Counted from the stretch's first letter, positions 12,849 through 24,313 are shown. The stretch: DNA of 64,000 nucleotides from Chlamydoabsidia padenii (GCA_025330725.1 JAIWND010000011.1:744001-808000), one strand, 5' to 3'. Notes: generated by a model from the sequence alone, not told the origin. A program made the numbers and translations.

Positions 12849-13743
12849 CTATAAAACACCTTCAGAGATCCCCTTGGCAAAGAAGTGCACATTATTATCC
12901 AAGATCTTGTAATGCATAGAGTGAGGTTGAGTTTTGATTAATCCTGGTAAATACTTTGGACCATAAATAATAGATAGCTATACAAAAGACATGGATATGA
13001 GTGATCATCCCCAACCTATTCCTTTATTACCTGTCCATGGACATCTCGGGCCAAACCACTACCCAAAGGTTGGACTTGTAACACCAGTTCAGACGATTGA
13101 ATGACCGCCTTGACAAACCCATCCTGTTCCATATCATCACTACCTTGTTCATCAGCATGAATCAAACTGATCAATGTCCCATCCAGGGAGGCGAGGTGAC
13201 TTTTTAAGCGGTTCATAAACACAGAGATATCCTGAAATCCATTGTTCAGCAGCATGCTAGCATCGTCGAGAATCACCAAGGTGCCGGGCTGTACATGGGT
13301 CTTGATGACCTCGTAAAATTGTTGAAGGAGACGGCACCCATTCAACGTGTCGGTGGGTGTAGTCGGTGTGTTGGGTGGTGGGAAAGGGGTATCAAGGCTG
13401 TAATCGTTTAAATGTGTCACACCATCGATAAACACAAATTGACCCGATTGCTTGAATGGTAAAAGATTAGTTCCCTACAAAAAAAAAATGGTGAGTGTTG
13501 TTGTTCATGTTTGTGGAGGGGGGGGGTTATTACCAGTTTGCGATTGATTAAAAAGTAATGGTTAAAGATCTGGGCCAAACCGACCAAGACAACACGACGA
13601 TCCGTTTTGAGTTGATTGCTAGTAAAATGGTGTATCAAGAAATTGGCATCGGATTTGAGTGTATCTGTAATGACAATATGTGTTTGAGTGGGTGGTAGAT
13701 TGTTAGGAAACGCCAAGGCGGCATCGAGAGTGGCATATCCCAT
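12849..13743 (-). CDS. ELP6: Elongator complex protein 6
   Basis: Three exons (13743-13534, 13474-13031, 12977-12849), all phase 0, give 260 aa. With Elp4 and Elp5, Elp6 forms the RecA-like ring of Elongator, needed for wobble-uridine tRNA modification. Matching features are LIHHFTSNQLKTDRRVVLVG, IFNHYFLINRKLG, GQFVFIDGVTHL, the strand VILDDASMLLNNG, LISLIHADEQ, the ARDVHGQLSI motif and the C-terminal YKILDNNVHFFAKGISEGVL. No Walker A lysine motif is present, as expected for this pseudo-RecA protein. The order and length match Elp6 of animals and yeasts. Confidence 0.88.
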
Positions 13744-14191
13744 GGTGTAAAAAAGAGAGAGAGAAAAGCGTTTTTTTTTTTTTTTTTTTTTTTTGGCACA
13801 AGTCATATTTAATCAGTCAGTCGTCGGAATTTAAAAAGTAAAACCAGAAGAGTCCATGTACTCGATGGTTCACCGTTTATACCCCAAAGTTATAGTTGAT
13901 ACAAATACTGTAGATGAAATGGTTCCAATTCTATATATATCACTTTCCAATGTGATCAACCCTTACACCTATATAGCTCTTGTCCATGCTTTATAATTTT
14001 CAAACCCCGCCATAGGCCCAAAGGCTATGGATGCCTCTCACCCTCCTCCATTAAACAATAAAGGCTACATTCAAATTAAAAGTATATATATATAAAAATA
14101 GTGTTTTTTTATTTATTCAATGAATCATGAAGATATATACAATCAACTAAAAAAAAATTCCCCCTCCACCCAAGAAGAGAGACCATCATGA
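13744..14191. other. Intergenic region between ELP6 and SYF2
   Basis: Promoter side of ELP6 and 3' end of SYF2. A run of about 22 T follows the ELP6 start (13771-13794). One copy of the recurrent motif TTCAAACCCCG lies at 13999-14009. No gene seen. Confidence 0.5.
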
Positions 14192-15241
14192 TTACAATGC
14201 CGTACCACGTTCCAAATTGTCCTTGATTTCCTTGGTGTACTTGTCATAAAATCGAGAGATCTTTTGATTAAAGACCCGATTCTTTTCATTGATCCAAGAG
14301 ATATCATCATACTTGACATCCTTGCGTTCCCGAGATCGAGTTTCCCGTTTTTCGATTCTATATCATCATGATAAAAATAAAAAGAGGTGAGTACTTTAAT
14401 GTTGTCACCATCATTACGACCACTTACTGTTTCTTTGTTTCTTGTACTAGACGATCCACTGCCTCTTTGGAAGGTTTATTATCCACATCAGCGTAATCCA
14501 AATCATTGGCCAAAGTACGAATATCATCAGGATCTTCACCATTTCGAATCGCCTTGGCAATCGCTTCCAGTTTCTTTTCGTTATAAGTCGTCATATCTGG
14601 TTTGAGTTCAGATACCAGTTTGGTGTATTTTTTGTGTGCTGCTTGTGTATGATCGGTGAAGCCACGGTTGACATTGCTTTCCTTCTTGGCCATCTTCTTT
14701 TCCCATTGAGCCACCGATTCCGCAGAGTATTTCCAAAACTGCTGACGTTCGTAATCTTCACCAGCATCTTCGGCTTGCTAATCATTTGAAAGAGAGATGA
14801 GAATGGAGTGGATAGAGATGGTCGATTTTTTTTTTTTTTTACCTGTTTTGCTTGTAATCGTAAGGCTTCTTCCTTTTTGCGTTCCATCTTTTGATCCAAC
14901 TGAGGGTTTTCTTTGCTGCGCTGGAATTCCAGGTTACGGTCACGACGATTGCCTTGTTCTACCTCCGTAGCCTACATTATATAAAACGGTCAGTCATTAC
15001 AGTATTGATCTTTTTTTCTTTTTTTTTTTTCAGCAGGTAGTCTTACCCTTCGTCGTTTGAGCTGTTTTAACTTTTCCATACGTTCACTTAATTTACTTGA
15101 TGAAGATGATGAAGGTTCACTTGTAGTGGGGGCTGTAGAGGGTTCTTCTGATGGAGATCGAGATCGTTTGTTATTTTGCTGTTTCTCGTCGGTCATGGTG
15201 TCTTGTGCAATTGATTCGTTGGCTTTTCTAGTAGGCGGCAT
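14192..15241 (-). CDS. SYF2: Pre-mRNA-splicing factor Syf2
   Basis: Four exons (15241-15047, 14971-14843, 14777-14428, 14357-14192) give 279 aa. Syf2 belongs to the Prp19-associated (NTC) part of the spliceosome. The first 65 residues are a low-complexity Ser/Pro-rich tail. After that the family pattern is clear: [15 protein letters not shown] basic helix, [54 protein letters not shown] region, and the end [38 protein letters not shown]. Introns are phase 0, 0 and 2 with consensus donors. Start 15241 is the first ATG ([10 protein letters not shown]). Confidence 0.92.
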
Positions 15242-15362
15242 GATTAATAAAAGGAGAGAAGGACGAAAATAGTTTTTTTTTTTTTTTTTTTGTAAAAAGT
15301 AAATAAATACCGACCCAGATCGGAATTTGAAATATGTAGAAGAAGAGCATGGATGGTTTTTA

Positions 15363-16160
15363 TTAAAGATGATGCATCTCCTCTCCAAAATCACAAAAAG
15401 TAAAGTATTTACAATGAGATCGAAGTGTTTGTTCAGCTACGATAGGATTGATTCTAATCTGACCAATACAAACGAGTCTAGTGAAAAGAGGGCAAGAAAC
15501 AGCCAATCGATCGATAGCAAGCTGTGTGATCGTATTAGACTGGACCAAGTTGCCAGGTAAGGATATAACCAACTCGTGCAAATCCGGACAATGATCAGCA
15601 AGGAAACTGATCCCTCGATCAGAGAAAATACCGGTCAATCGAACGTGTCGTAAACCAGGACAGCGTCGAACAATGGAAAAGAGGTACTCGTCAGTGAAAT
15701 GCATGTCCGTGGTGATAATCTCGAGATGTGTCAATGCAGAGGTCATTTCGGAATGCGAATCAAGACAGTCCTTACTGTCTTTTATCATACAGTGCTCGAG
15801 ACGATAATACCGGATGGTGGGCGACAAGACGGCATGGGTTCGACAGAGCGAGAGACTAGACAGGTTGGTCAGGCGGTGCTGGAGAAGGGATTGAAACTGG
15901 TGAGCCAGTGGAATGGGTTGCAAGGTGTGAAAGGTGATGGTCAGGCTGGTGATCCATAGGTGGTAAGGTCGAGGACTCGGGCGGGAAAGACATTCGATGA
16001 ATATGCGGAGTTGGGCGGGATTTGTAAAATGCGGGCATTGCCAGAGTTGTCCAAGTCCAGGCATACACAGGGCACGGCAAGATGTGGCATAATGAACAAG
16101 CGAAGGTGGATCAAGAAATGGGATAATATCAAGCAAGATATCATAATGTAAATAGGTCAT
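15363..16160 (-). CDS. F-box / leucine-rich-repeat-like protein
   Basis: A single exon of 265 aa starting MTYLHYDILLDIIPFLDPPS, an F-box (residues about 3-40) with the CRALC element, followed by loose leucine-rich repeats (LTHLEIITTDMHFTDEYLFS, CPGLRHVRLTG, CPDLHELVISL, CPLFTRLVCIG). Such proteins act as substrate adaptors of SCF ubiquitin ligases; the target is unknown. The ATG at 16160 is preferred over a longer in-frame extension because that extension runs through a poly-T/poly-Lys tract at 16199-16232. F-box/LRR genes are a large family in Mucorales, and a decayed relative lies at 62.8-63.4 kb. Confidence 0.8.
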   Translation of the reverse strand: MTYLHYDILLDIIPFLDPPSLVHYATSCRALCMPGLGQLWQCPHFTNPAQLRIFIECLSRPSPRPYHLWITSLTITFHTLQPIPLAHQFQSLLQHRLTNLSSLSLCRTHAVLSPTIRYYRLEHCMIKDSKDCLDSHSEMTSALTHLEIITTDMHFTDEYLFSIVRRCPGLRHVRLTGIFSDRGISFLADHCPDLHELVISLPGNLVQSNTITQLAIDRLAVSCPLFTRLVCIGQIRINPIVAEQTLRSHCKYFTFCDFGEEMHHL

Positions 16161-16197
16161 TGTATTGTTATAAAGAAAGTGTATCGAAATTGAAATG

Positions 16198-16233
<36 letters not shown>

Positions 16234-17050
16234 GGTTTTATAGACCAGAGTACCCCTGGAAAGAGCGGGAAATGAAAGGGATCAATCAATTGGGATGTGT
16301 AGAAAGATATGATTCTCTGTCGGAAAAGTCTCCTGAAAATGTATTGATTAATAAAACACACAAGTCGTTTTTTTTTTTTTTTTTTTTTTTTCGTATCTGG
16401 ATAACAAACAACACATGCTGTGTAAGGGCATTGGATGTGGAGTACATCATATATGAAAGATCAGCAAATGGAAATCAGGGGATGTCACGCAAGCTAATTT
16501 GGTGTTGTCTCTTTCATCTTGCTGTATATGTTTATTTGTTTGGGATCGGAAACAGCGAGGTCTTGTTTTACTCGCTCGTGTTTTTCTTACTGTATGCACT
16601 GCAGGAGATCCCATTTTAGTATAAACAGTGTTCTATTTCAAAAAAGGTAGATTACGTTCAAAGGGCCTCACTTATCAGGTGAGGTGAACAAAGCCAGAAA
16701 GTGCATGATTGGCGGATTTCAAATCCCGCTTTTGGCCTCAAAGTGATGAATGAGCCATGTCAAGAGTTCGAACCAAAGTTAAAAAATGTAGAATGGGTAG
16801 GTACATACTATAGTTTCTCAAAATCACTAGCTGATTCTATATATTTTGGCTTTTCTTTGAATAAAAGCCAATGTCGTTCCCTACTTGGAGGCCAGGTCGG
16901 GAATTGAAAAGAATGGGCAACAGGAAATCGCCTTTACGTCATTGGCTGGGCCCTATTTTATTTTTTTCATTCCCTCCAGAAACACTCTCTTCTTTACTTT
17001 CTTCTATATAATCTTCTTTACTTCCTCGTTAACATTCCTTCCTTCCTTCA
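16161..17050. other. Divergent intergenic region between the F-box gene and YME1
   Basis: Contains two long T tracts (about 16199-16232 and 16369-16390). It also holds the most symmetric copy of the recurrent motif, GGCGGATTTCAAATCCCGC at 16711-16729, an imperfect palindrome. A C/T-rich stretch precedes the YME1 start. No gene seen. Confidence 0.5.
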
Positions 17051-17153
17051 ATGCCGCAATATGATTATCACAAGTTATATCAACAGGTAAATTCAGAAAA
17101 CTACTTTAATTCAAAAAAAGGGACAGGGTGGGACCTGGTCTTGTAATCAATTG

Positions 17154-17186
<33 letters not shown>

Positions 17187-17957
17187 AATAATAAGAATTA
17201 CTACTAACTAGAACACTTGTTGTAGATTACTAAAGTGACGCCATTGATACGTAATTCACAGTTATATACTTCACTAAAACCAGCTACGTTTGCACCAAAA
17301 ACACCTACGATTCAATCTTTACTCTCACTTGAAACCACCTTAATACCCAAGCAACTGGCGACAAGACAAGGTTGGCACTCACTTTATCAACGATCAGCCT
17401 TCTCCACAACCTCATCACAAGCATCTGGATTTCCTTTCCGTTTTGGCAACTTTCGGAAACTCGCCAAACTTGAACAAGAAGCCAATACTTTTGCTCAAGA
17501 TCCCGCCAAACAAGCTCTTTTATACAGAGTAAGAGAAACAACAACAACTATATGCTAAAAAGGACACTTACCCCCCCTCTTTTTTTTTTTTTTTTAGGAA
17601 TGGCTACGCGCAAAGAATCCTCAGGCATTGATTACACGATTTGAACGAGGGAACTTTGCCACTAATGAAGAATGTTGGCAGTACTATATTGCAGCACTCG
17701 CTCAAACTGGTCAAGCAGAAGTGGTATTACCTAGGATTATGCAAAAACTGGGTCAACAAACAACTGGTGCATGGACGGAAGCTGCTGCCAAGGCTGGTAC
17801 CGAGGTGAACAACAAGGCAATACCGAAAGAATTGATACAACAGGTTATTGCTAGTAGGGGTAATGCTGGTCGGACACTGGCGATGGATGGTGCCAATGCA
17901 ACTATTGCTTCCGGATCAGGTATTAAAGGAAATCCAATCTATGTCGTGGTTGAAGAA

Positions 17958-17989
<32 letters not shown>

Positions 17990-19621
17990 GATGAATGAAT
18001 AACATTGACTTTATATTACAATAGGACGAAAATTTATGGTGTGGAAGGTGCTACGATGGTTAGGTGTCACGGTGACTTATGCATTTTGTATCTTGACTAT
18101 CCTCTCTCTGGCCTTGGAAAACTCTGGACTGCTGAAAACCCCCACCTCTCAACCAGAATACGAACCCATCAACCAACAATCTGTCAAATTTGATGATGTC
18201 CAAGGTGTTGATGAAGCTAAACAGGAATTGGAAGAAATCGTCCAATTTTTGCGAAACCCTCAGAAATTCACAGAACTCGGTGGCAAATTACCCAAAGGTG
18301 TCCTACTTACTGGTCCTCCTGGTACTGGTAAAACCATGCTGGCACGTGCGGTGGCCTCTGAAGCAAACGTGCCCTTCTTCTTTATGTCTGGTAGTGAATT
18401 TGATGAAATGTATGTGGGTGTGGGTGCAAAACGGATACGTGAACTTTTTGGTAAGTGACCCTTTGATTTAATACATGAAAACCAAAACTTGACCTTTATT
18501 TATTTATTGTAGCTGCTGCACGTGCAAAGGCACCAAGTATTGTCTTTATTGATGAAATCGATGCGATCGGATCAAAACGTAACCCCAAGGATCAATCATA
18601 CATGAAACAAACACTGAATCAACTCTTGGTGGATCTGGATGGCTTCTCTCAAACCGAAGGGGTTATCTTTATTGCTGCGACAAACTTTCCTGAACTCCTA
18701 GACAAGGCATTGGTGCGACCTGGACGATTCGACCGACATGTCAATGTGCCATTACCTGACGTACGTGGACGGATCCAGATATTGAAACATCATATGAAGA
18801 ACATTGCCTTTGCCGAAAATGTCGATATTAGCGTGGCGGCTCGCGGTACACCAGGATTCAGTGGTGCTGATCTCGCCAATCTTGTCAACCAAGCTGCCAT
18901 TCAAGCCAGTCGGGAAGGTAGTCGCCAAGTCACAACAAGGCATTTGGAATACTCCAAGGACAAGATCATCATGGGGGCGGAACGGAAAAGTGCAGTGATC
19001 ACGGAAGAAAACAAGAAGATCACGGCGTATCATGAAGGTGGTCATACCTTGGTGGCTTACTTTACTCCTGGGGCCATGCCGCTTCATAAGGCGACGATTA
19101 TTCCTCGTGGATCTGCTCTTGGCATGACGGTGCAATTGCCTGAAATGGACAAGGTAAGGGCGTTCATTCCTATAAAGTATCACTTTTGACGCTTCTTTTT
19201 TATACACACACAGGACTCGTTTACCAAAAAAGAATATCTTGCTCAAATCGATGTTTGTATGGGCGGTCGTGTGGCGGAAGAAATGATCTTTGGCGAGGAT
19301 AACGTCACTAGTGGTGCTCATAGCGATATTGTCAAGGCCACAGATGTAGCTCGGCGCATGGTACGGTACTTTGGCATGAGTGCCAAGGTGGGACCTGTGA
19401 ATTACGATGACGACGATATGCAACTGCTCAGTACGGAAACCAAGGTGCTCATTGAAAATGAAATCAAAGATTTGGTAATGGGATCGGAAACTCGGGCAAA
19501 GGAAATCCTTACGACTCATCGGGATAAACTGGATCGGTTGGCTAATGCATTGATAGAATATGAAACTCTCACCTCTGAAGAAATCAAGGACGTCATGGCT
19601 GGTAAACCTATTTCCAGGTAG
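17051..19621 (+). CDS. YME1: Mitochondrial i-AAA protease (Yme1-like)
   Basis: Six exons (17051-17086, 17226-17528, 17598-17958, 18025-18450, 18513-19153, 19214-19621) give 724 aa. This is an ATP-dependent zinc metalloprotease of the mitochondrial inner membrane, facing the intermembrane space, for quality control of membrane proteins. An Arg/Ser-rich presequence ([13 protein letters not shown]) is followed by the Yme1-type N-domain ([20 protein letters not shown]), one transmembrane helix ([18 protein letters not shown]), Walker A GPPGTGKT, Walker [10 protein letters not shown], the arginine-finger region RPGRFDRHV and the protease site HEGGH. The single-helix layout and N-domain favour i-AAA over m-AAA. 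The site is HEGGH instead of the usual HEAGH, which keeps HExxH. The start is the first ATG ([12 protein letters not shown]); a 12-codon first exon is unusual for a presequence. Confidence 0.92.
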
Positions 19622-19874
19622 ACTTGTTTTGTTATTTTTATTTTTTTATACTAGTTTATATATACATATTTATTATATCTTGTTATTTTTATGTTGCGTG
19701 GCTTTATGTAGATACTTCCCCTCCCCCTCCCCCCTTTTTTTTTATATTACTTAATAAAGTTTGTTATTCTTTTTTATTCTCTTTTGTCTTTTTAAAAATT
19801 CATGCGCCGGGATTTGAAATATCTGAAGACCAAACTCCGTGATTTTTATTGATTAAAAAACAGGACACTAACAT

Positions 19875-20315
19875 CTACTGGGGACATTTAGTTTCAGGAG
19901 GAGAATTGGGATCCACATGAACATGGAAAGTAGCCGAGGTCAAGGTACATGTCTTTGACGAACCCGCCTTGGCATTGACTTGAAAGTAATAATCACCTTC
20001 ATTGACATCATCCCCCATCAGCAAAGGGAAATTACCCGAAGTACCCTTGGATCCGGGAATGTTTTTGATTTCAGTGGCCACGACTTGTTTAGAATGGGCA
20101 TCGACGAGCTGGACTGACGTGATGGTAGTGACTTGACTGGCCCCGAGATCCCAATCGGCAGAGTAGCATTGACCATAAGTCCATGTTTGGCCGGTTTTGG
20201 TGGGCGAGGTCAGTCGGAACCCAAGGCAGGCAGCGGGGACACGGGAGTCTAATGGGACGGCAGAGACCGTCATCATGAGGACAGAAGTAATAGAGACAAG
20301 TGTTTGGAAGAGCAT
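19875..20315 (-). CDS. Secreted Kre9/Knh1-like N-terminal-domain protein
   Basis: A single exon of 146 aa. The signal peptide is MLFQTLVSITSVLMMTVSAV. The rest is one beta-rich module: FRLTSPTKTGQTWTYGQCYS, VTTITSVQLVDAHSKQVVAT, then DDVNEGDYYFQVNAKA and SATFHVHVDP. This resembles the extracellular Kre9/Knh1 N-terminal (Ser-Thr-rich GPI protein) module linked to cell-wall beta-glucan. There is no GPI signal or long Ser/Thr tail, so it is a short secreted form. Four Cys could form disulfides. It is convergent with YME1. Identification is by fold-like pattern only. Confidence 0.7.
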   Translation of the reverse strand: MLFQTLVSITSVLMMTVSAVPLDSRVPAACLGFRLTSPTKTGQTWTYGQCYSADWDLGASQVTTITSVQLVDAHSKQVVATEIKNIPGSKGTSGNFPLLMGDDVNEGDYYFQVNAKAGSSKTCTLTSATFHVHVDPNSPPETKCPQ

Positions 20316-21040
20316 TGTGATTGATTGAAAAAGAAAAACGATCTCCTACTTTCTTCTTTATATAAACAAGTTGCGATCCTCTGTAGAAAAAGGAAAAGAC
20401 AAGAGTTATTATTAGATCATGATCATGGTATCTGGGAAGAGAGAAAGACAGTGCGTAGAAATAGAGTCCATACATGATAAATCCGTATTGTTCATGTTTA
20501 AAGAGTCACCTGGTTCGTGTGCGTATCATTCATGCAACACACGCGAACCTGAATCAGTAAATAAGGGATCTATTTTCAGATCGAAAGATCGTATACTATT
20601 GAAACACCGCCTGTGGAGGTGCACAGTGCATGACCAAAAATAATGACATGATGTCTTTTCTTGTCTATCACTTTGGAAAAAAGGAAAGGGTCTTTTTTCA
20701 AACGCCGCTTAATGCAAAAAATGTAAGGGTCGGTAGTAGGATGATATTAATAGATGAAGGGTGAAAGGAAACAAGTGGTACACCCTTAAATAGCATAACG
20801 AGGTTCTATGTTTCACCAATTTACCATTCCCCGCAGCGTATAGCTTTTTTTTCTTGGGCCCATTAAAATTTAACAAAGACAAAGAAGAATATGTATTTTA
20901 TTGGATTTCAGTAGACTACATAATACTGTACAATGGAGGAGTGGAGAGCTATGTCTAAAAAGGTGAAGATGGGTTGGGTTATACTACTATCACCATAAAG
21001 TCGTTTCCAGAAGAGTTGTTACAGTAATGTTCCTGTTGTA
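20316..21040. other. Intergenic region
   Basis: Upstream region of the Kre9-like gene and 3' side of the small-peptide gene. A CAAACGCCGC sequence at about 20699 is a weak variant of the recurrent motif. A short inverted pair, TTCGTGTGCG and CGCGAACCTGAA, lies near 20514-20555. No gene recognised. Confidence 0.4.
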
Positions 21041-21275
21041 TTACATTAGTTCATTTCGTCCGGGATAGGGATAATCATCATCGAAGGAACCAAGATCGAT
21101 CCTTCGTGTTGAATCCCGATCGACAAAGGGAGAGAGAAGATCAGACCCGCATAGAATCAATACGAACAGTAGGATGCAGCTATATAAAGGAAGACCAGTT
21201 TGATTATCATGAGAAAAAGAAGAATGGGTCATGTACTTACGACAGGAGACATATCCCACTTTTGGAAGTTGTCAT
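21041..21275 (-). CDS. Small spliced secreted or membrane peptide (57 aa)
   Basis: Exon 1 is 21275-21241 and exon 2 is 21179-21041, joined in phase 2 by a GTAAGT donor and a TATATAG acceptor. The protein begins MTTSKSGICLLSCILLFVLI, a strong signal peptide or signal anchor. A short acidic tail follows (SPFVDRDSTRRIDLG, FDDDYPYPGRNELM). There is no homology I recognise. The intron falls inside the hydrophobic stretch, so the peptide only appears after splicing. This supports a real gene, though such a short ORF needs transcript evidence. Confidence 0.5.
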
Positions 21276-21391
21276 CGTAGGAGGTCGATTCAAAAGGCGG
21301 TCATGTATGTTGATAATGGTGAGAGACTGGGTGTGAGATTAAAGTATCGGCTGAATAATGTTAAAAGAGGATTGTTGATGAGTTGGTGTCA

Positions 21392-21690
21392 TCAACTGTT
21401 TTGACCATTTGTGTTAAGAGAGATAATGCTTGTCGATGGATTAGGACTGATGAGGTATAACAGCAGAAAGGAGCTGGAAGAATGATCAATGTTGTTTGCT
21501 GCTAACACTTGTCCAAAACCTGCTTGATTCCCCACAATAACTAGATCACGTATAGACATCAAGGCACTTGATTGAACCTCGTCTTTCAATTCAGCACCAT
21601 ACCACCGCAAAGTCGTTTTCCGTAGTGTCGTCCAAGTAATCCTGTTGCATCCTTGTCGTCATCATTTGCAATGTTCATTTCCCACAATTC
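21392..21690 (-). pseudogene. Possible frameshifted gene relic
   Basis: One reading frame gives DELWEMNIANDDDKDATGLL followed by GRHYGKR. A second frame takes over with TLRKTTLRWYGAELKDEV and MSIRDLVIVGNQAGFGQVL before a stop at 21392. Both look protein-like and overlap around 21620-21640, as expected after a one-base shift in an old coding exon. No splice pair explains the change. The family is not recognised. Confidence 0.3.
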
Positions 21691-21854
21691 ATCAAGTTTA
21701 AAAGAGAGAGAGAGAGGGTATCATGCTGGTCTTCTTTCTGTTGTTGCTGGATCCAGTAAAATAATAAAAGAAGGCGAGTTTATTAATTGATTAATAGAAT
21801 GGAGGAGTAAAAAAAAAAAAGTTCATTGTCGGGATTTTAACTTGACAAGTGAGC

Positions 21855-22573
21855 TCAATAACGAGCAATGATGAAAACGAAAAACACAAGACCAATGGAA
21901 CCAAGAATTCTGCCAAGTGAGTAGTTTCGTTGTGGTGAACTATCAAAGACGCCACAGTGGTCAATGATACACGCCATGATCACCTATTTGCTTACAAAAA
22001 AAAAAAAAAATTAGTGGATCATAGTGACACAAGTTCTAGTCATGTACTTGAGAACAAACGACGATACTTAATGTCGTGCCAGCTCCAAGTTTAGGAATAG
22101 CAATAATGTTACTTATCACATAGAAAAACCCCATGATACCACCTATGTAGAATCGTTAACTCTACATGATAAAATAAAACGATCTACATTACCTAACCAA
22201 ATGTACCCAGGGGCTTTTAAAAAAAAAACAGGGGAAGGAAGAATTATGATTCAAATCTCGCCATGAACCTCCTTTTGGTCTACTTACCATCTGTCAGTCG
22301 TTGATGGTTAGGTAACGGTGTATGTAGTGCTCCAACATCAATACCAAAGAAAATCAAACAACCGAGTGCGCCAAAGAAGAAACATGACACCGAGGAAAAG
22401 GATCTGCCCCCATATCTTCTCAGTGTTGCATTACATCCTTTTGGTATATAAAGTCATGAGACGCAAGTTTTTTGTTCGCTTACAAGATACTTACCTGGTT
22501 GTAATGATGCAGTGATACCAGCAACAATGATTAGAAAGCCCGAAAACACAATGTTTGAAAGTAGATCAGTCAT
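21855..22573 (-). CDS. YdcZ/DUF606-type small membrane transporter
   Basis: Five exons (22573-22495, 22437-22288, 22213-22193, 22142-22048, 21983-21855) give 157 aa. The protein is almost entirely hydrophobic with about five membrane helices: LSNIVFSGFLIIVAGITASL, SVSCFFFGALGCLIFFGIDV, GGIMGFFYVISNIIAIPKLG, TTLSIVVCSQVIMACIID and GRILGSIGLVFFVFIIARY. The QPGCNATLRRYGG loop after helix 1 and the GLGAGTTLS-like element match the YdcZ/DUF606 branch of the drug/metabolite transporter superfamily, whose members have five helices and work as pairs or fusions. Exon 3 is only 21 nt. All five junctions are in phase. The substrate is unknown. Confidence 0.78.
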
Positions 22574-22733
22574 TACTTTAAATGGGGTAAAGCAAAAGAG
22601 CCATCAAAATGATTCTTTTTCTTGGCCCTTTTGAGTACAAAGAAGCGGAATTTTCGGGAATAAGATATAAAATAAAATAAAAAAAGATGTATTGTTTATT
22701 AATGGGCCATCGTCATTAAAATATAAACTATTT

Positions 22734-24199
22734 CTAAAACTGGAGTGCCGCTTGGAAGACAGGATCCGCCATAGATAGCCGCTGATCAGAAGGGTCCAAT
22801 ATATAAGGTGTATGTGGTGAATGTGGATTGGAGTACAAGGTCGGGTCGTCTTCGGAAGATGAGAAGAAGGTACTTGGACTTGGACTCGGTGGTAAAGGAG
22901 TATTGACGGCTGCATTGTAACTATTGACGGATGAGGCGGGAGATAAAGGTGGATGTTGGTGTTGACAAGATGGTTCGAGATTTGTCGTCGTCCCTTTGAG
23001 ATCATGGGTTTGAACTGTCAGACTAGGAGGTCGATGTGGTGATGAGGTATAGCAGCAGTTGGTTGCGGATGAGGATGGCGCAAAGTAGGATTCCTGTTTC
23101 GGCATTGGATCATGTGATGTGATGAAGATGGGTGGTGGCTGATCAGTAGTTTTATGTTTGTATTGTTGCTGTTTGTTGGTACCTAGTGTAAGAGAGGGTG
23201 GTACTATTATAAATAGATAACAATGATAATGTTAAAATATTATCAAAAAAAAAAAAAAAAAAAATTACCAGGCATCCCCAATCGTTGTGACATGAATTGC
23301 ATCAATCCTTTCATCATTTCCATTTGTTGTGATTGCTGTTTCCTTGTATTTTCCAAATCCCTAACTACCTGATTAAAGTTATTCTGTAGCTGCATCAATT
23401 GTTGTCGCATATCCGATTGAGCCATTTGCATCATTGTCATGTGCGAGTTCATATCCGTCCCATTATGTAGCTCCCTTCGAGCTAGATCAGTTTCCAATGC
23501 CTTTCGTTTGATTTCGTCTAATAGATCGGCCCGTCCACGTAAGAATTTGCTGTGCGAGAATTCCCATATTTGATTTTCAGCCAGTGTGCGATGTCCTCTT
23601 GGTGATTTGTTGACTTTATGAAAGCCATACCTAATCATAATATATATATATATATATATAAAAGAAAAGAGGTGTTGGTTAGTTTTGTTTTTACACAAGG
23701 GAGGTCCAGTACTTTACATGTTTAGTTGGCGTACAAAACTTGAAAAGTTGTTGTGTTTAAAGTGTTTCGGCAGCACGTCCCTTGAGAATTCAGTAATGTT
23801 GCATACAATAAACGAGCTTCCAGAATATGTCCAGGCGATCAAATGTTGATACTGAATATCACCCACCATTCTATTCAAAAGAAGAAGAAGCCGACAAATC
23901 TCGGGTTAGTCTCTTTGTTGTTGTTGTTGTTGTTGTTTGACTTACGCATGTAATTTATGGACAAATGTGTTATTGCTATTGTTGCCTTTACTATTCGTTT
24001 GTTGTTGGTCAGTTTGATCCATTGATGAGGGTTGCTGGTTATTCATAGTATTGTTATTGTGACCGTTGGGTGGAAATAGAGTCATTTGTTGAGAGAATTG
24101 AGATTGTAGTTGATCCCAATCCCCTGGGTTCTGATAAGGTGATCCCATGGGTGAGTTCATTTGTGAATTCATTGGCGAACTATGGTCATGGTACGACAT
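22734..24199 (-). CDS. Heat-shock-factor-type transcription factor
   Basis: Exons 24199-23946, 23870-23718, 23630-23269 and 23182-22734 give 405 aa. The winged-helix HSF DNA-binding domain spans about residues 78-170: [68 protein letters not shown]. The recognition helix is intact. A coiled-coil trimerisation region follows ([20 protein letters not shown]), then a Ser/Pro-rich activation-like tail. Full HSF1, Sfl1 and Skn7 relatives share this domain. There is no Skn7 receiver domain, so it is HSF1- or Sfl1-like. Introns within the DNA-binding domain are phase 2. Confidence 0.9.
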
Positions 24200-24280
24200 G
24201 TGTAATAAAAGTATAAAGATGAAAAGATGAGGGGAAAGAAAAAGGAAGAAAAAAGAAAAAAGGGGGTGGAGGAGTTTTCA

Positions 24281-24313
<33 letters not shown>

